Source of the DNA: Pandoraea anapnoica
GTDB lineage: Bacteria > Pseudomonadota > Gammaproteobacteria > Burkholderiales > Burkholderiaceae
Direction: 5' to 3'
NCBI RefSeq assembly: GCF_902459765.1
Contig: NZ_CABPSP010000001.1
Span: 248,001-312,000 of the forward strand
Length of the DNA: 64,000 nucleotides
Part shown: one piece after another, positions 19,200 through 28,948 of the stretch
How the letters are laid out: each line of letters begins with the position of its first letter
How positions within the stretch are numbered: position 1 is the stretch's first letter
Translations under genes and position numbers: made by a program
Notes under the pieces: generated by a model
What the model was told of the DNA's origin: nothing
The model's input: the letters and a program-made list of their open reading frames with translations, nothing else
Databases searched by the model: none

Positions 19200-19724
19200 T
19201 CAGGCTTGCTTTGCCAGTGCCGTCTCGATCAGCTTGTTGAGTTCGGCGTATTCCGGCTCGCCGACGTATTGCTTGAGCACCTTGCCGTTGCGATCCACGA
19301 CGAACGTCGTCGGCGTGAGCTGAACGTTGCCGTATTGCTTGGCCACGCTGCCGTCGGAGTCCATGGCGACCTTGAACGGCAACTGACGTGACTGCGCGTA
19401 GTTCATCACGTACATCGGCGGGTCGTAGCTCATGGCCACTGCGACAAACTCCAGTCCCTGGCCTTTGTACTTCTCATACGTCTTCACCATCGTCGGCATT
19501 TCCTTCATGCACGTGACGCAGCTCGTCGCCCAGAAGTTGACCAGATAAACCTTGCCCTTGAGTTGTTCGGTGTCGAGCTTCTGACCCGAGAGCAGGGTGA
19601 ACGTCGCTTCAGGCGCACGCTTCTGACCGGCGAACGTGAAGTATGCGGCAATCGCCACGGCGGCGATAACCACGACGGCGAGGATCTTGCCGAGAGGAGA
19701 CTTGCGGGAGGTCGTAGCGCTCAT
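19200..19724 (-). CDS. TlpA-family thiol-disulfide protein
   Basis: A 174-residue membrane-anchored thioredoxin-like protein. An N-terminal helix (about residues 14-34) anchors it, then a periplasmic TlpA/ResA-like domain with the redox motif CVTC in FWATSCVTCMKEMP and a cis-Pro in QLTPTTFVV. It probably reduces or exchanges disulfides in periplasmic proteins such as apocytochromes or CuA sites. The start at 19724 was chosen because the anchor follows directly; the upstream frame has no signal. Confidence 0.85.
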   Translation of the reverse strand: MSATTSRKSPLGKILAVVVIAAVAIAAYFTFAGQKRAPEATFTLLSGQKLDTEQLKGKVYLVNFWATSCVTCMKEMPTMVKTYEKYKGQGLEFVAVAMSYDPPMYVMNYAQSRQLPFKVAMDSDGSVAKQYGNVQLTPTTFVVDRNGKVLKQYVGEPEYAELNKLIETALAKQA

Positions 19725-19821
19725 GACACAGCCGTGTGGGTAATGGAGTTCGGGTGGGGGCAGAGATCCGCCATTTTGACGTCGATCCGCCCTCGATTTG
19801 CCAACGATTCTACTCTGAATC

Positions 19822-20553
19822 TCAGCGCGTCGTGGTGCCGCTGCCAGGGTGCAGACGTGTGCGTCCGCGTGCAATGGCGTCGTCCAGATACGCACCGTAG
19901 AAGTCCGGCAGACCTGCGCCGATCAACGGGTCTGCGACAGGGCGTCCGCTGGTATCGAGGAACAAAACCGTCGGTGACACCTTGACGCCATGGGCACGCG
20001 CCCACGCAATGCCGGTGGTCGTCGTGCCATCGAAATCGCGTACGGGCGTCGTGCTGTCCATGCCGATTTCGCGCACTTCGTACTTGCCGCTGCGCACGAG
20101 CGGGGCCAACTCGCGTTGACGGATCGGGCCGCAATAGACGCAGTCCCGCAGCGACACGAGGACGATCAGCGGCGCGTCGAGCGAGGCCGCGCGACGCGCG
20201 TGCGCCGCGAAGTCCGTCGCCATCGGTACTGCCGCCTGCTGTTTGGCCGCTGTCTTGCTGTCGAGCGGTTTTGCCGCCGCACCCTCATGCGGATAGGTGA
20301 CGCCGGTTGCTTGCGCGAGAACCAACGTCGAGGCGGAGGACGTCGGGTGTCCCACAGACTGGTCGAAACCGTCGTCAGCGCTTTGCGTGCCCGGTGATGC
20401 GAAACATGCGACCGGCGCGATGATCGGTAGTGTGATCACAGTGCTGGCGATCAGAGATTTCAGCAGCCGTGCGAGTCCCATCGCCCGCGGCGAAGCAGCC
20501 GGGGCCGTTGGGGCGGACGAGGTAAGGGACGTGGGAGCGCAGGCGTGTGTCAT
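19822..20553 (-). CDS. periplasmic thioredoxin-fold protein with CVYC motif
   Basis: A 243-residue protein with a hydrophobic export segment (about residues 30-52) and a C-terminal thioredoxin-like domain carrying CVYC in SLRDCVYCGPIR and a cis-Pro in VKVSPTVLFLD. It resembles SoxW or single-domain periplasmic oxidoreductases. The start could instead be the ATG at 20481, directly before the signal-like helix. It lies behind the TlpA-like gene on the same strand, so both may handle periplasmic thiols. Confidence 0.7.
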   Translation of the reverse strand: MTHACAPTSLTSSAPTAPAASPRAMGLARLLKSLIASTVITLPIIAPVACFASPGTQSADDGFDQSVGHPTSSASTLVLAQATGVTYPHEGAAAKPLDSKTAAKQQAAVPMATDFAAHARRAASLDAPLIVLVSLRDCVYCGPIRQRELAPLVRSGKYEVREIGMDSTTPVRDFDGTTTTGIAWARAHGVKVSPTVLFLDTSGRPVADPLIGAGLPDFYGAYLDDAIARGRTRLHPGSGTTTR

Positions 20554-20650
20554 GCCGCCGATGATACCGGGAACCACGCCCTGCCGTTTTTCCTGCCGCA
20601 CCGCATGGCGGATAATGGCGGCTTCCCTTTCTCCGACTCCTCCGACGTCT

Positions 20651-21199
20651 ATGAACCGCGTTGTCCGTGTCTGCGTCCTGCTTGCTGCGTCTGTCACGAC
20701 CATCGTGATGGCCGCGTGCTCCCCTCGCTACGATTGGCGTGAGGTCCACGACAAGGATGGCGCGTACGCCGTGACCTATCCCGCCAAGCCCACGCAAGAC
20801 GAGCGCGAGGTAAAGTTCGCCTCCGGGCCGCTGCCGATGCGCATGCAGGCCGCGCGCGTCGACGCTGCACTCTTCGCGGTGGGCGTGGTCACGCTTCCCA
20901 GCGATGACGCGACGCTGCGCCAGACCGTCGTTGACGAACTGCAACATGGCTTGCTTGCCAATGTGAACGAGCGCCAGGTGACGCCCTCGCAAGTGATGGT
21001 GCGTCAGGCGGGCGATGCACCCTCGCTTCCCGGCATGGCGGTCTCCGCGCAGGGCATGGCGAGCGACAAAGCCGAACGCTACGTCTCCGCCCGTTTTGTC
21101 GGACGTGGCAACCACGTCTATCAGGTTGTCGTCATGGGGACGAAGGCCCCCGGCAAGGAACAAGTCGACCAGTTTCTGGACTCGTTCACGCTTGAGTGA
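20651..21199 (+). CDS. putative lipoprotein
   Basis: A 182-residue exported protein with a short signal peptide ending in VMAAC, a lipobox-like site with Cys near residue 23. The mature part has no motif I recognise; it has alternating hydrophobic strands and ends in FLDSFTLE. It is divergent from the CVYC protein gene. A damaged copy of its 3' end lies 89 bases downstream. Function unknown. Confidence 0.7.
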   Translation: MNRVVRVCVLLAASVTTIVMAACSPRYDWREVHDKDGAYAVTYPAKPTQDEREVKFASGPLPMRMQAARVDAALFAVGVVTLPSDDATLRQTVVDELQHGLLANVNERQVTPSQVMVRQAGDAPSLPGMAVSAQGMASDKAERYVSARFVGRGNHVYQVVVMGTKAPGKEQVDQFLDSFTLE

Positions 21200-21240
21200 A
21201 GTGACGCCCCCGAGTCCTGGTCACGGCGCCCCGAGTTACG

Positions 21241-21282
21241 GGCGAGGAACAGGTCGCCCCGTTTCCTGACTCGTTCACGCTT
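21241..21282 (+). repeat. decayed direct repeat of the lipoprotein gene 3' end
   Basis: These 42 bases match 21152-21193, inside the lipoprotein gene, at 36 of 42 positions, 89 bases further on. The reading frame is not kept to a comparable stop. It looks like a tandem duplication of the gene end that has since drifted. Confidence 0.65.
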
Positions 21283-21343
21283 ACGCTGGGGGCACCTCCT
21301 TCAAGTCTTCCGTCTGCGCTTGGCTGCGAGTGGGTATCGGTAC

Positions 21344-22924
21344 TCACCCCGGTGCCTCGCGATACTGCACCGCCTCGGCAATGTGAGACGCATCGATTGC
21401 GTCGCACCCGGCGAGGTCCGCGACGGTGCGTGCCACGCGCAACACACGGTGATAGGTGCGTGCCGACCAATGGTGTTGCGTCACCGCACGGTGCAGCACC
21501 TCCTGCGCCGCAGGTTGCAATGGACATTGCGCTTCAAGCGCGCGATTCGACAGACCGCAGTTCAACTGCCCCTGACGCGATAGCTGGCGTGTCTGCGCTT
21601 GTCTCACGCGCATGGCCACGACTTCGCTGCGCTCGCCGGTGGCGGGGGCGGCGAACGTTTCCGCACTGAGTGCGGGCACTTCCACATGCAGGTCGATGCG
21701 ATCTAGCAATGGTCCCGATAGACGATTGCGGTAACGTGCCACCGCGTCGCTCGTGCACCGGCAGGTGCGTGACGGATGCCCCAGATCGCCGCACGGGCAC
21801 GGGTTCATCGCCGCTACCAATTGGAATGCGGCGGGAAAAGTCGCGTGACCCCCTGCGCGTGAAATCGTGACGTGCCCCAGTTCCAGCGGTTCACGCAACA
21901 CTTCCAGGACGCGACGCTGAAACTCGGGCAATTCGTCCAGGAACAACACGCCGCGATGCGCCAAACTGATTTCACCCGGACGCGGCGTACTCCCGCCCCC
22001 CACAAGGGCCGCTGCCGAAGCCGTGTGATGAGGCGCGCGAAAAGGACGGCGTCCCCAATGCCGCATGTCAAAGCCCTGCGCGCTCAGGCTCGCGAGCGTT
22101 GCTGCTTCCACGGCCTGCGATTTGGACAGCGACGGCAACAGGCCGACCAGCCGTGTCGCCAGCATCGATTTGCCGGTGCCGGGTGGCCCGTAAAGCAAAA
22201 GATGATGGCCGCCCGCCGCCGCCACTTCCAGCGCCCGTTTGGCGTGCTCCTGTCCTTTGATGTCGATCATGTCGGCGATGTCGCTGCCAGAGGGCGCTGC
22301 GTCCTGCGCGCTGACACGCGCGACGTCGCTGTCGAATCCCGCGTTGTCGGCTGTCTTGCCGCCAGGCGACCCCGGCACGACGGCACGTGCGAGCGGTATC
22401 GCGACATCCGGTTCCGCGAGGTGGGCGCAGACGTCGAGCAACGCGCGCGCGCCATACACCGTGGCTTCCTCCACCAGCGCCGCTTCCTGCGCACTTCCGG
22501 CAGGAAGTACCAGCGCGCGTGACGATGGCTCCGACGCGATCGCGCTCGCCATCGCCAGCCCGCCGCGAATCGGGCGCAACTCGCCGGTCAGCGACAGCTC
22601 TCCCGCGAACTCGTGCTTGCGCAGCCCGGCCTCCGGCAACTGACCGCTCGCCGCCAGAATGCCGAGTGCAATCGGTAGATCGAAACAGCCCGACGCCTTC
22701 GGCAGATCGGCCGGGGCCAGATTGATAGTGATGCGTCGCGCGGGGAATTCAAACCGACTGTTCTGCAACGCTGAGCGCACCCGCTCCCGGCTTTCCTTCA
22801 CTTCGGTATCGGGCAGCCCCACCAGCGACAGTCCCGGCAACCCATTCGCCAGATGGACTTCGACCGTCACCGGACGCGCCGACATCCCCGTGATCGCGCG
22901 GCTGCTCACCACTGCCAATGACAT
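21344..22924 (-). CDS. comM: YifB/ComM family Mg-chelatase-like AAA+ ATPase
   Basis: A 526-residue protein with an N-terminal Lon-protease-like domain (VEVHLANGLPGLSLVGLPD), a central AAA+ domain with Walker A GPPGTGKSM and a FLDELPEF Walker B, a cysteine-bearing segment NPCPCGDLG, and the C-terminal magnesium-chelatase-like domain. In transformable relatives ComM is a hexameric helicase promoting branch migration during recombination. A 60-residue Gly/Ala/Asp-rich linker separates the first two domains. The start at 22924 fits the conserved MSLAVV beginning. Confidence 0.9.
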   Translation of the reverse strand: MSLAVVSSRAITGMSARPVTVEVHLANGLPGLSLVGLPDTEVKESRERVRSALQNSRFEFPARRITINLAPADLPKASGCFDLPIALGILAASGQLPEAGLRKHEFAGELSLTGELRPIRGGLAMASAIASEPSSRALVLPAGSAQEAALVEEATVYGARALLDVCAHLAEPDVAIPLARAVVPGSPGGKTADNAGFDSDVARVSAQDAAPSGSDIADMIDIKGQEHAKRALEVAAAGGHHLLLYGPPGTGKSMLATRLVGLLPSLSKSQAVEAATLASLSAQGFDMRHWGRRPFRAPHHTASAAALVGGGSTPRPGEISLAHRGVLFLDELPEFQRRVLEVLREPLELGHVTISRAGGHATFPAAFQLVAAMNPCPCGDLGHPSRTCRCTSDAVARYRNRLSGPLLDRIDLHVEVPALSAETFAAPATGERSEVVAMRVRQAQTRQLSRQGQLNCGLSNRALEAQCPLQPAAQEVLHRAVTQHHWSARTYHRVLRVARTVADLAGCDAIDASHIAEAVQYREAPG

Positions 22925-23325
22925 GACATCCCCTCCGACGGCGCAGATCGCGCCGATTTCAAATCGCAACGCGCCAGACGTGTTGCCTCGATGTCGTCGA
23001 TGGTCGCCCTTGAGCACGGCCATGCGCAATGCCATATCCGCGCAAATGCGTGGCCGCGAAGCGATTTGGGATGGGAGGTGACGCGTGTCCGGAATCGGCC
23101 GTCAGTCGGCTAAGAAAATTCCGATAAGCGTTCGCGAATCCACTAGGTGCGAGCGCGCAAGCCGGGAGAAGGCAACTGACGTTTGAAGCCGGAGGGGGAG
23201 GAGACGGAAGGCGGAGATGTTAGAAGCAGGGGGCGCGGAAAATTGCGGAACACAAACCGCCTGGCACGCGCACGGGCGAGCGCGTTCCCATGTAACAAGG
23301 AGCGCTTTCGCGCCCCTTTAGATCG

Positions 23326-23574
23326 TCAGTCTTGCGCTTCGCTGCGCTGGCTTTCGAGCTCTGCCACGCGCTTTTCCAGCGCTTCGAGCTTTTCGCGTGT
23401 GCGAGCGAGCACTTGCGCCTGCACGTCGAATTCCTCGCGCGTCACCAGATCGAGTTTGGTGAAGCCCTGGCCCAGCAGGCTTTTGACGTTGCGCTCGATA
23501 TCCTTGGCGGGCGATTGCTTGAGCATCTCGCTCACCTTGGCTTGCATGTCTTGCAGGATCTCGTTCGGTTTCAT
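23326..23574 (-). CDS. ubiK: ubiquinone biosynthesis accessory factor UbiK (BMFP)
   Basis: An 82-residue protein with an N-terminal amphipathic helix and a C-terminal coiled coil (LEALEKRVAELES), matching the BMFP/YqiC family that helps the Ubi complex in aerobic ubiquinone synthesis. The open frame runs far upstream, but family homology starts at MKPNEIL. It is divergent from the torF-glnK-amtB operon, and two NtrC-type sites lie just upstream of its start. Confidence 0.88.
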   Translation of the reverse strand: MKPNEILQDMQAKVSEMLKQSPAKDIERNVKSLLGQGFTKLDLVTREEFDVQAQVLARTREKLEALEKRVAELESQRSEAQD

Positions 23575-23597
23575 AAGCCTTCCTCTCGTCGTTTCTG

Positions 23598-23631
23598 TGC
23601 ACCGATGTGGTGCCTGCACCGTCAACGTGCT
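23598..23631. promoter_or_regulatory. two tandem NtrC-type enhancer sites
   Basis: TGCACCGATGTGGTGCC at 23598 and TGCACCGTCAACGTGCT at 23615 both have GCAC-N7-GTGC, the NtrC dyad. They abut each other with a 17-base period and lie about 260 bases upstream of a consensus sigma-54 promoter. This is the usual arrangement of a nitrogen-starvation enhancer. They are only about 25 bases from the ubiK start on the other strand. Confidence 0.75.
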
Positions 23632-23888
23632 TCGTCGTGCCGGCCAGACCGGTGCAACGTGGTGCATTCCGGCGCGGCCCCTCAATGTTGGCGCAACTCT
23701 AACACCGTTTTTTGCGCCCAGCCACTCAGGCGACCCGGCCGGCGGTGGCCGCGTGCGCCTTTGACATGATTTACCGCGCTTTGTTGTTCCTGGCCTGTCG
23801 TTTGCGCACCTCACGCCCCCGGAATTTTGCCAATTTTTTATCCCGAAATTCGTATCTTGCGCGTCGCAGCATATGCGGTCGAAGGACC

Positions 23889-23904
23889 TGGCACGGGAGT
23901 TGCT
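23889..23904 (+). promoter_or_regulatory. consensus sigma-54 promoter of torF-glnK-amtB
   Basis: TGGCACGGGAGTTGCT fully matches the -24/-12 consensus, with GG and GC 10 bases apart. Transcription would begin near 23915, giving a leader of about 55 bases before the TorF-like start at 23970. With the NtrC sites at 23598-23631 it accounts for the regulation of the operon. The rest of the 396-base gap shows no gene. Confidence 0.85.
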
Positions 23905-23969
23905 ACACCCAGTTCGGAACCTGCCGCACGCTGTACCAAGACGTAGAACGTCAACTTAAGGGGAAAGTG

Positions 23970-25167
<1,198 letters not shown>

Positions 25168-25192
25168 AGGTCCCACATAAGAGACAACAATC

Positions 25193-26719
25193 ATGAAAAA
25201 ACTACTTGCCAAACTCCTGCTCGCCGCCGCCTTCACGGGTGTCGTGGGCCTCGGCGCCAGCGCCGCGCTGGCTCAGGACGCCTCGGCGCCTGTCGCCGCT
25301 TCGGAATCCGCAGCACCCGCTCCCGCAGCGGCCGCCGCAACGCCTGCGGCCGCACCGGCACCTGCGGCACAAGCCGCTGCGCCGGCCGCCCCTGCGGCCG
25401 CGCCCGTGCCGCCGAACAAGGGCGACACGGCCTGGTTGCTGACCTGCACCGCGTTCGTGATTCTCATGACGCTGCCCGGTCTGGGCCTGTTCTACGGCGG
25501 TCTGGTCCGCTCGAAGAACATGCTCTCCGTGCTGATGCAATGTTTCATCATCTTCTCGCTGGTGGTCGTGCTCTGGGCGATCTATGGCTATAGCATCGCG
25601 TTCACCGAAGGCGGGGCGTTCTTCGGCGGCTTCGATCGCTTGTTCCTCAAGGGAATGACGCCGGACTCGGTGGCGGCCACGTTCAGTAAGGGCGTGAATG
25701 TGCCGGAGTACGCGTACATGGCGTTCCAGGCTGCGTTTGCCGCGATTACCTGCGCACTGATCGTCGGTGCTTTCGCGGAACGGGCCAAGTTCTCGGCCGT
25801 GCTGCTGTTCACCGTCATCTGGTTCACGTTCTCGTACCTGCCGATGGCGCACATGGTCTGGTTCTGGGCCGGTCCGGACGCGTACATCGACGCGGCGGCG
25901 GCTGACGCAGCCAACGCACACGCCGGCTGGCTGTTCCAGAAGGGCGCGCTCGACTACGCTGGCGGCACCGTGGTGCACATCAATGCGGCTATCGCAGGGC
26001 TTGTGGGTTCGTACATGGTTGGCAAGCGCGTCGGTTTCGGTAAGGAAGCCTTCAAGCCGCACTCGCTCACGATGACGATGATCGGCGCGTCGCTGCTCTG
26101 GTTCGGCTGGTTCGGCTTTAACGCCGGTTCGGGTCTGGAAGCGAACGGCGGTGCTGCACTTGCCTTCGTCAACACGTTGCTCGCTACCGCTGCTGCCACG
26201 CTTTCGTGGACGGCCGGTGAGTGGATTGGCAAGGGCAAGCCGTCGATGCTGGGTGGCGCATCGGGTGCCGTGGCCGGTCTGGTGGCGGTGACGCCGGCAG
26301 CGGGCTTCATCGGCCCGATGGGATCGATCGTGCTCGGCTTGCTCGCCGGTGTGATCTGCCTGTGGGGTGTGAACGGGCTGAAGCGCCTGCTCAAGGCCGA
26401 CGATGCGCTCGACGTGTTCGGCGTGCACGGCGTGGGCGGTATGCTCGGCGCGATTCTGACGGGCGTGTTCGCTTCGCCGTCGCTCGGCGGCACGGGGATC
26501 TACGACTACGTTGCCAACAAGGTGGCACCGGATTACTCGATTGCGGGGCAGGTCTGGATTCAGTTCCAGGGCGTGCTGACCACGCTCGTGTGGTCGGGGG
26601 TCGTCGCCTTCATCGCCTTCAAGATCGCCGACATCGTGCTGGGTCTGCGTGTGCCGGAAGACGAAGAGCGCGAAGGTCTGGACATCACCTCGCACGGCGA
26701 ATCGGCGTATCACAACTGA
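25193..26719 (+). CDS. amtB: ammonium transporter AmtB
   Basis: A 508-residue ammonium channel with a signal peptide, a 45-residue Ala/Pro-rich linker, then eleven helices starting at GDTAWLLTCTAFVILMT. Family motifs include FYGGLVRSKN and the central pore His segments (GGTVVHINA and DVFGVHGVGG). The cytoplasmic tail is acidic. It is the last gene of the torF-glnK-amtB unit. Confidence 0.95.
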   Translation: MKKLLAKLLLAAAFTGVVGLGASAALAQDASAPVAASESAAPAPAAAAATPAAAPAPAAQAAAPAAPAAAPVPPNKGDTAWLLTCTAFVILMTLPGLGLFYGGLVRSKNMLSVLMQCFIIFSLVVVLWAIYGYSIAFTEGGAFFGGFDRLFLKGMTPDSVAATFSKGVNVPEYAYMAFQAAFAAITCALIVGAFAERAKFSAVLLFTVIWFTFSYLPMAHMVWFWAGPDAYIDAAAADAANAHAGWLFQKGALDYAGGTVVHINAAIAGLVGSYMVGKRVGFGKEAFKPHSLTMTMIGASLLWFGWFGFNAGSGLEANGGAALAFVNTLLATAAATLSWTAGEWIGKGKPSMLGGASGAVAGLVAVTPAAGFIGPMGSIVLGLLAGVICLWGVNGLKRLLKADDALDVFGVHGVGGMLGAILTGVFASPSLGGTGIYDYVANKVAPDYSIAGQVWIQFQGVLTTLVWSGVVAFIAFKIADIVLGLRVPEDEEREGLDITSHGESAYHN

Positions 26720-26778
26720 AGCAACAACTCAGGCAATTGATTTCGCCTGAATTACATCTGTCTCATCGCACCGTTTAG

Positions 26779-26945
26779 CCCCGGCTTCCGTCCGGGGAAA
26801 CCCCGGGAACGTCAGCGGGTCGGCAAGGACTCGCCGACAAAGGCCAGACGGCCCGTCCCGGGCGACGCGAGAGGAGTTGCCGGAAGCCGGTCGGACAGCC
26901 GGCGCCGGCATTGCGCGGGCACCCAGGCGGTGCCCGTTTTTTTCG
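26779..26945 (+). ncRNA. structured 3' region after amtB, possible RNA element
   Basis: The 475-base gap between amtB and gshA holds a dense series of hairpins: CCCCGG/CCGGGG (26779-26797), which competes with CCGGGG-AAA-CCCCGG (26792-26806), then GTCGGC/GCCGAC (26819-26838), ending in the strong terminator at 26916. It could be a long 3' untranslated region or a small RNA cleaved from it. No known RNA family was recognised. Confidence 0.3.
26916..26943 (+). terminator. intrinsic terminator after amtB
   Basis: Perfect 8-bp arms CGGGCACC and GGTGCCCG with a 5-base loop, followed by seven Ts. Confidence 0.88.
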
Positions 26946-27194
26946 GCGTGGCCGGAAATCGCGCCCGTGCTTGTGATTTTCGGTTTTGCCCCCATGTCTT
27001 CTCACCGCGGCATCGCGCCGCGCTCCCCATAAACGTTGCCGACGCATGCTCGTACGCCGGAAATCGTCGTCTTATCGACGGTTTTACTGCGCGGCTGGCC
27101 TCGCGTCCCGGTGCCCCTTCCCCGGGCATGGCGAACGCGGGGGGCGCTGAGCGTATGCTCTACAATCGATATTCCATCTGGATATGAGAGAAGC

Positions 27195-28484
27195 ATGGTT
27201 CCGCATCTCGTCACGGCCCTGAAAGGCCCCTTGCTCGACCTGGAAAAGAAGATTCTCGATGCGACGCCCGCCATCGAGCGCTGGTTCCGGCTTGAGTGGC
27301 AGGAACATACGCCGCCGTTCTACTGTTCGGTCGACCTGCGAAATGCCGGCTTCAAGCTCGCTCCCGTCGACACCAATCTCTTCCCCGGTGGCTTCAATAA
27401 TCTGGCACCCGAAGTGTTGCCGCTCGCCGTGCAGGCCGCGATGGCCGCCATCGAGAAGATTTGCCCCGATGCGAAGAACCTGCTGCTGATCCCCGAACGC
27501 CATACGCGGAACTCGTTCTATTTGCAGAACATTGCGCGGCTGTCGACGATCATGCGTCACGCCGGGCTGAATGTGCGCCTGGGCAGCGTTTCGGATGACA
27601 TTACCGAGCCGACGACCATCGAGTTGCCGGACGGGCAGCACGTCGTGATCGAGCCGCTGGAGCGCACGCCGCGCCGTCTGGGTCTCAAGAACTTCGATCC
27701 CTGCTCGATTCTGCTCAATAACGATTTGTCGGCCGGCATCCCGCCGATTCTCGAAAATCTGCATGAGCAATATCTGCTGCCGCCGCTGCACGCCGGCTGG
27801 GCGGTGCGTCGCAAGAGCCAGCACTTTTCGGCCTACGACGATATCGTCAAGAAATTCGCCAAAATGATCGACGTCGATCAATGGATGCTCAATCCGTACT
27901 TCGCGAAGTGCGAGGGCGTCGATTTCGACGAGGGCGTCGGTGTGGAGAAGCTTGCCGATACCGTCGACGCAGTGCTTAAGAAGATCAACAAGAAGTATCG
28001 CGAGTACGGGATCACCGAGAAGCCGTTCGTCGTCATCAAGGCCGATGCCGGGACGTATGGCATGGGAGTGATGATGGTGCACGACGCTGCCGAGCTCAAA
28101 AACCTGAATCGCCGTGATCGCACCAAGATGAGCGTGGTGAAGGAGGGGCTCGAAGTGCACGACTTCATCGTGCAGGAAGGCGTCTACACGTTCGAGCGTA
28201 TCAACGAAGCGGTCGCGGAGCCGGTCGTCTACATGATCGATCGCTACGTGGTGGGCGGCTTCTACCGTGTCCATACCGGGCGCGGCACCGACGAAAACCT
28301 CAACGCCCCCGGCATGCACTTCGTGCCGCTTGCGTTCGAGCATACGGCGCTGCCGGATGTCCACGCGAAGCCGGGTGCTGCACCGCCGAATCGCTTCTAT
28401 ATGTACGGTGTGGTGGCGCGTCTGGCGCTGCTGGCGGCGTCGGTCGAACTGGAACGCACTGATCCGGATCCCGAAACATATTGA
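27195..28484 (+). CDS. gshA: glutamate-cysteine ligase (proteobacterial GshA type 3)
   Basis: A 429-residue protein of the glutamate-cysteine ligase type known from Acidithiobacillus and betaproteobacteria, unrelated in fold length to E. coli GshA. It has an N-terminal PHLVTALKGPLLDLEKKI, a FYCSVDLRNAGFKLAPVDTN segment and a Gly-rich YGMGVMMV near the ATP-grasp-like region. It makes gamma-glutamylcysteine, the first step to glutathione. The ATG at 27195 follows a GAGAGAAG site; the longer open frame is not family-like. In relatives gshB follows directly, but here a LuxR-type gene intervenes. Confidence 0.9.
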   Translation: MVPHLVTALKGPLLDLEKKILDATPAIERWFRLEWQEHTPPFYCSVDLRNAGFKLAPVDTNLFPGGFNNLAPEVLPLAVQAAMAAIEKICPDAKNLLLIPERHTRNSFYLQNIARLSTIMRHAGLNVRLGSVSDDITEPTTIELPDGQHVVIEPLERTPRRLGLKNFDPCSILLNNDLSAGIPPILENLHEQYLLPPLHAGWAVRRKSQHFSAYDDIVKKFAKMIDVDQWMLNPYFAKCEGVDFDEGVGVEKLADTVDAVLKKINKKYREYGITEKPFVVIKADAGTYGMGVMMVHDAAELKNLNRRDRTKMSVVKEGLEVHDFIVQEGVYTFERINEAVAEPVVYMIDRYVVGGFYRVHTGRGTDENLNAPGMHFVPLAFEHTALPDVHAKPGAAPPNRFYMYGVVARLALLAASVELERTDPDPETY

Positions 28485-28662
28485 TCGACCCCGACCGGTG
28501 TCGCGCAAGGCGACACGTTGCGCGGCGAGTGACAACTCGCTGCGCGCTATCGGTTTCGGCGGGGTTCGGCATCGCTTTGAGAAGTTTCTGAATTTGACGT
28601 GAGACGACGTTCGCTCGGCGACGGTCTTGGACGCCTCCCGTCCCGAGAGGCGAAAAGAAAAA

Positions 28663-28727
28663 GACGCCCGGCTGGCCCCCCGACTAGCCGGGCGTCACAT
28701 TTACCGGTCGCCTCATGCAACGACCGG
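28663..28727 (-). ncRNA. candidate small RNA 3' end with terminator, minus strand
   Basis: On the minus strand two perfect hairpins lie in tandem: CCGGTCG-10-base loop-CGACCGG (28704-28727) and GACGCCCGGCT-12-base loop-AGCCGGGCGTC (28663-28696). The second is followed by TTTTTCTTTT. That is a strong Rho-independent terminator facing left, yet no minus-strand gene lies upstream within the 464-base gshA-luxR gap. A small RNA starting somewhere in 28730-28900 would explain it. The 5' end was not located. Confidence 0.45.
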
Positions 28728-28866
28728 AAATCGGGGCTTCCCTGGGCGGTTCACCCCGCAAACTGGCTTCCTGCGCATCCCCTTCACGTGCTGGATCGGT
28801 GTACTGTGCCGATCCGTCCCGGTTCGCGTCAGCAATGGAGCGATGATGCGACCGTTTGACGCAACA

Positions 28867-28890
28867 AACATCCCCCGAATGGGGGATGTT
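28867..28890. promoter_or_regulatory. 10-bp palindrome upstream of the LuxR-type gene
   Basis: AACATCCCCC-GAAT-GGGGGATGTT is a perfect 10-4-10 palindrome 59 bases before the start of the regulator gene. It could be an operator or a leader hairpin. A -35-like TTGACG lies at 28856-28861 but lacks a clear -10. Confidence 0.45.
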
Positions 28891-28948
28891 CGTCGGTGTT
28901 CATGTGGAATAGGAAATTTCCCCGGAATCAACTTTGATTGGGAGACGC

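Noticed and set aside
26840-26915. Signal recognition particle RNA or 6S RNA
   Set aside because: The GGAAG-like stretch lacks the conserved SRP apical loop, and no 6S-type central bubble could be drawn.
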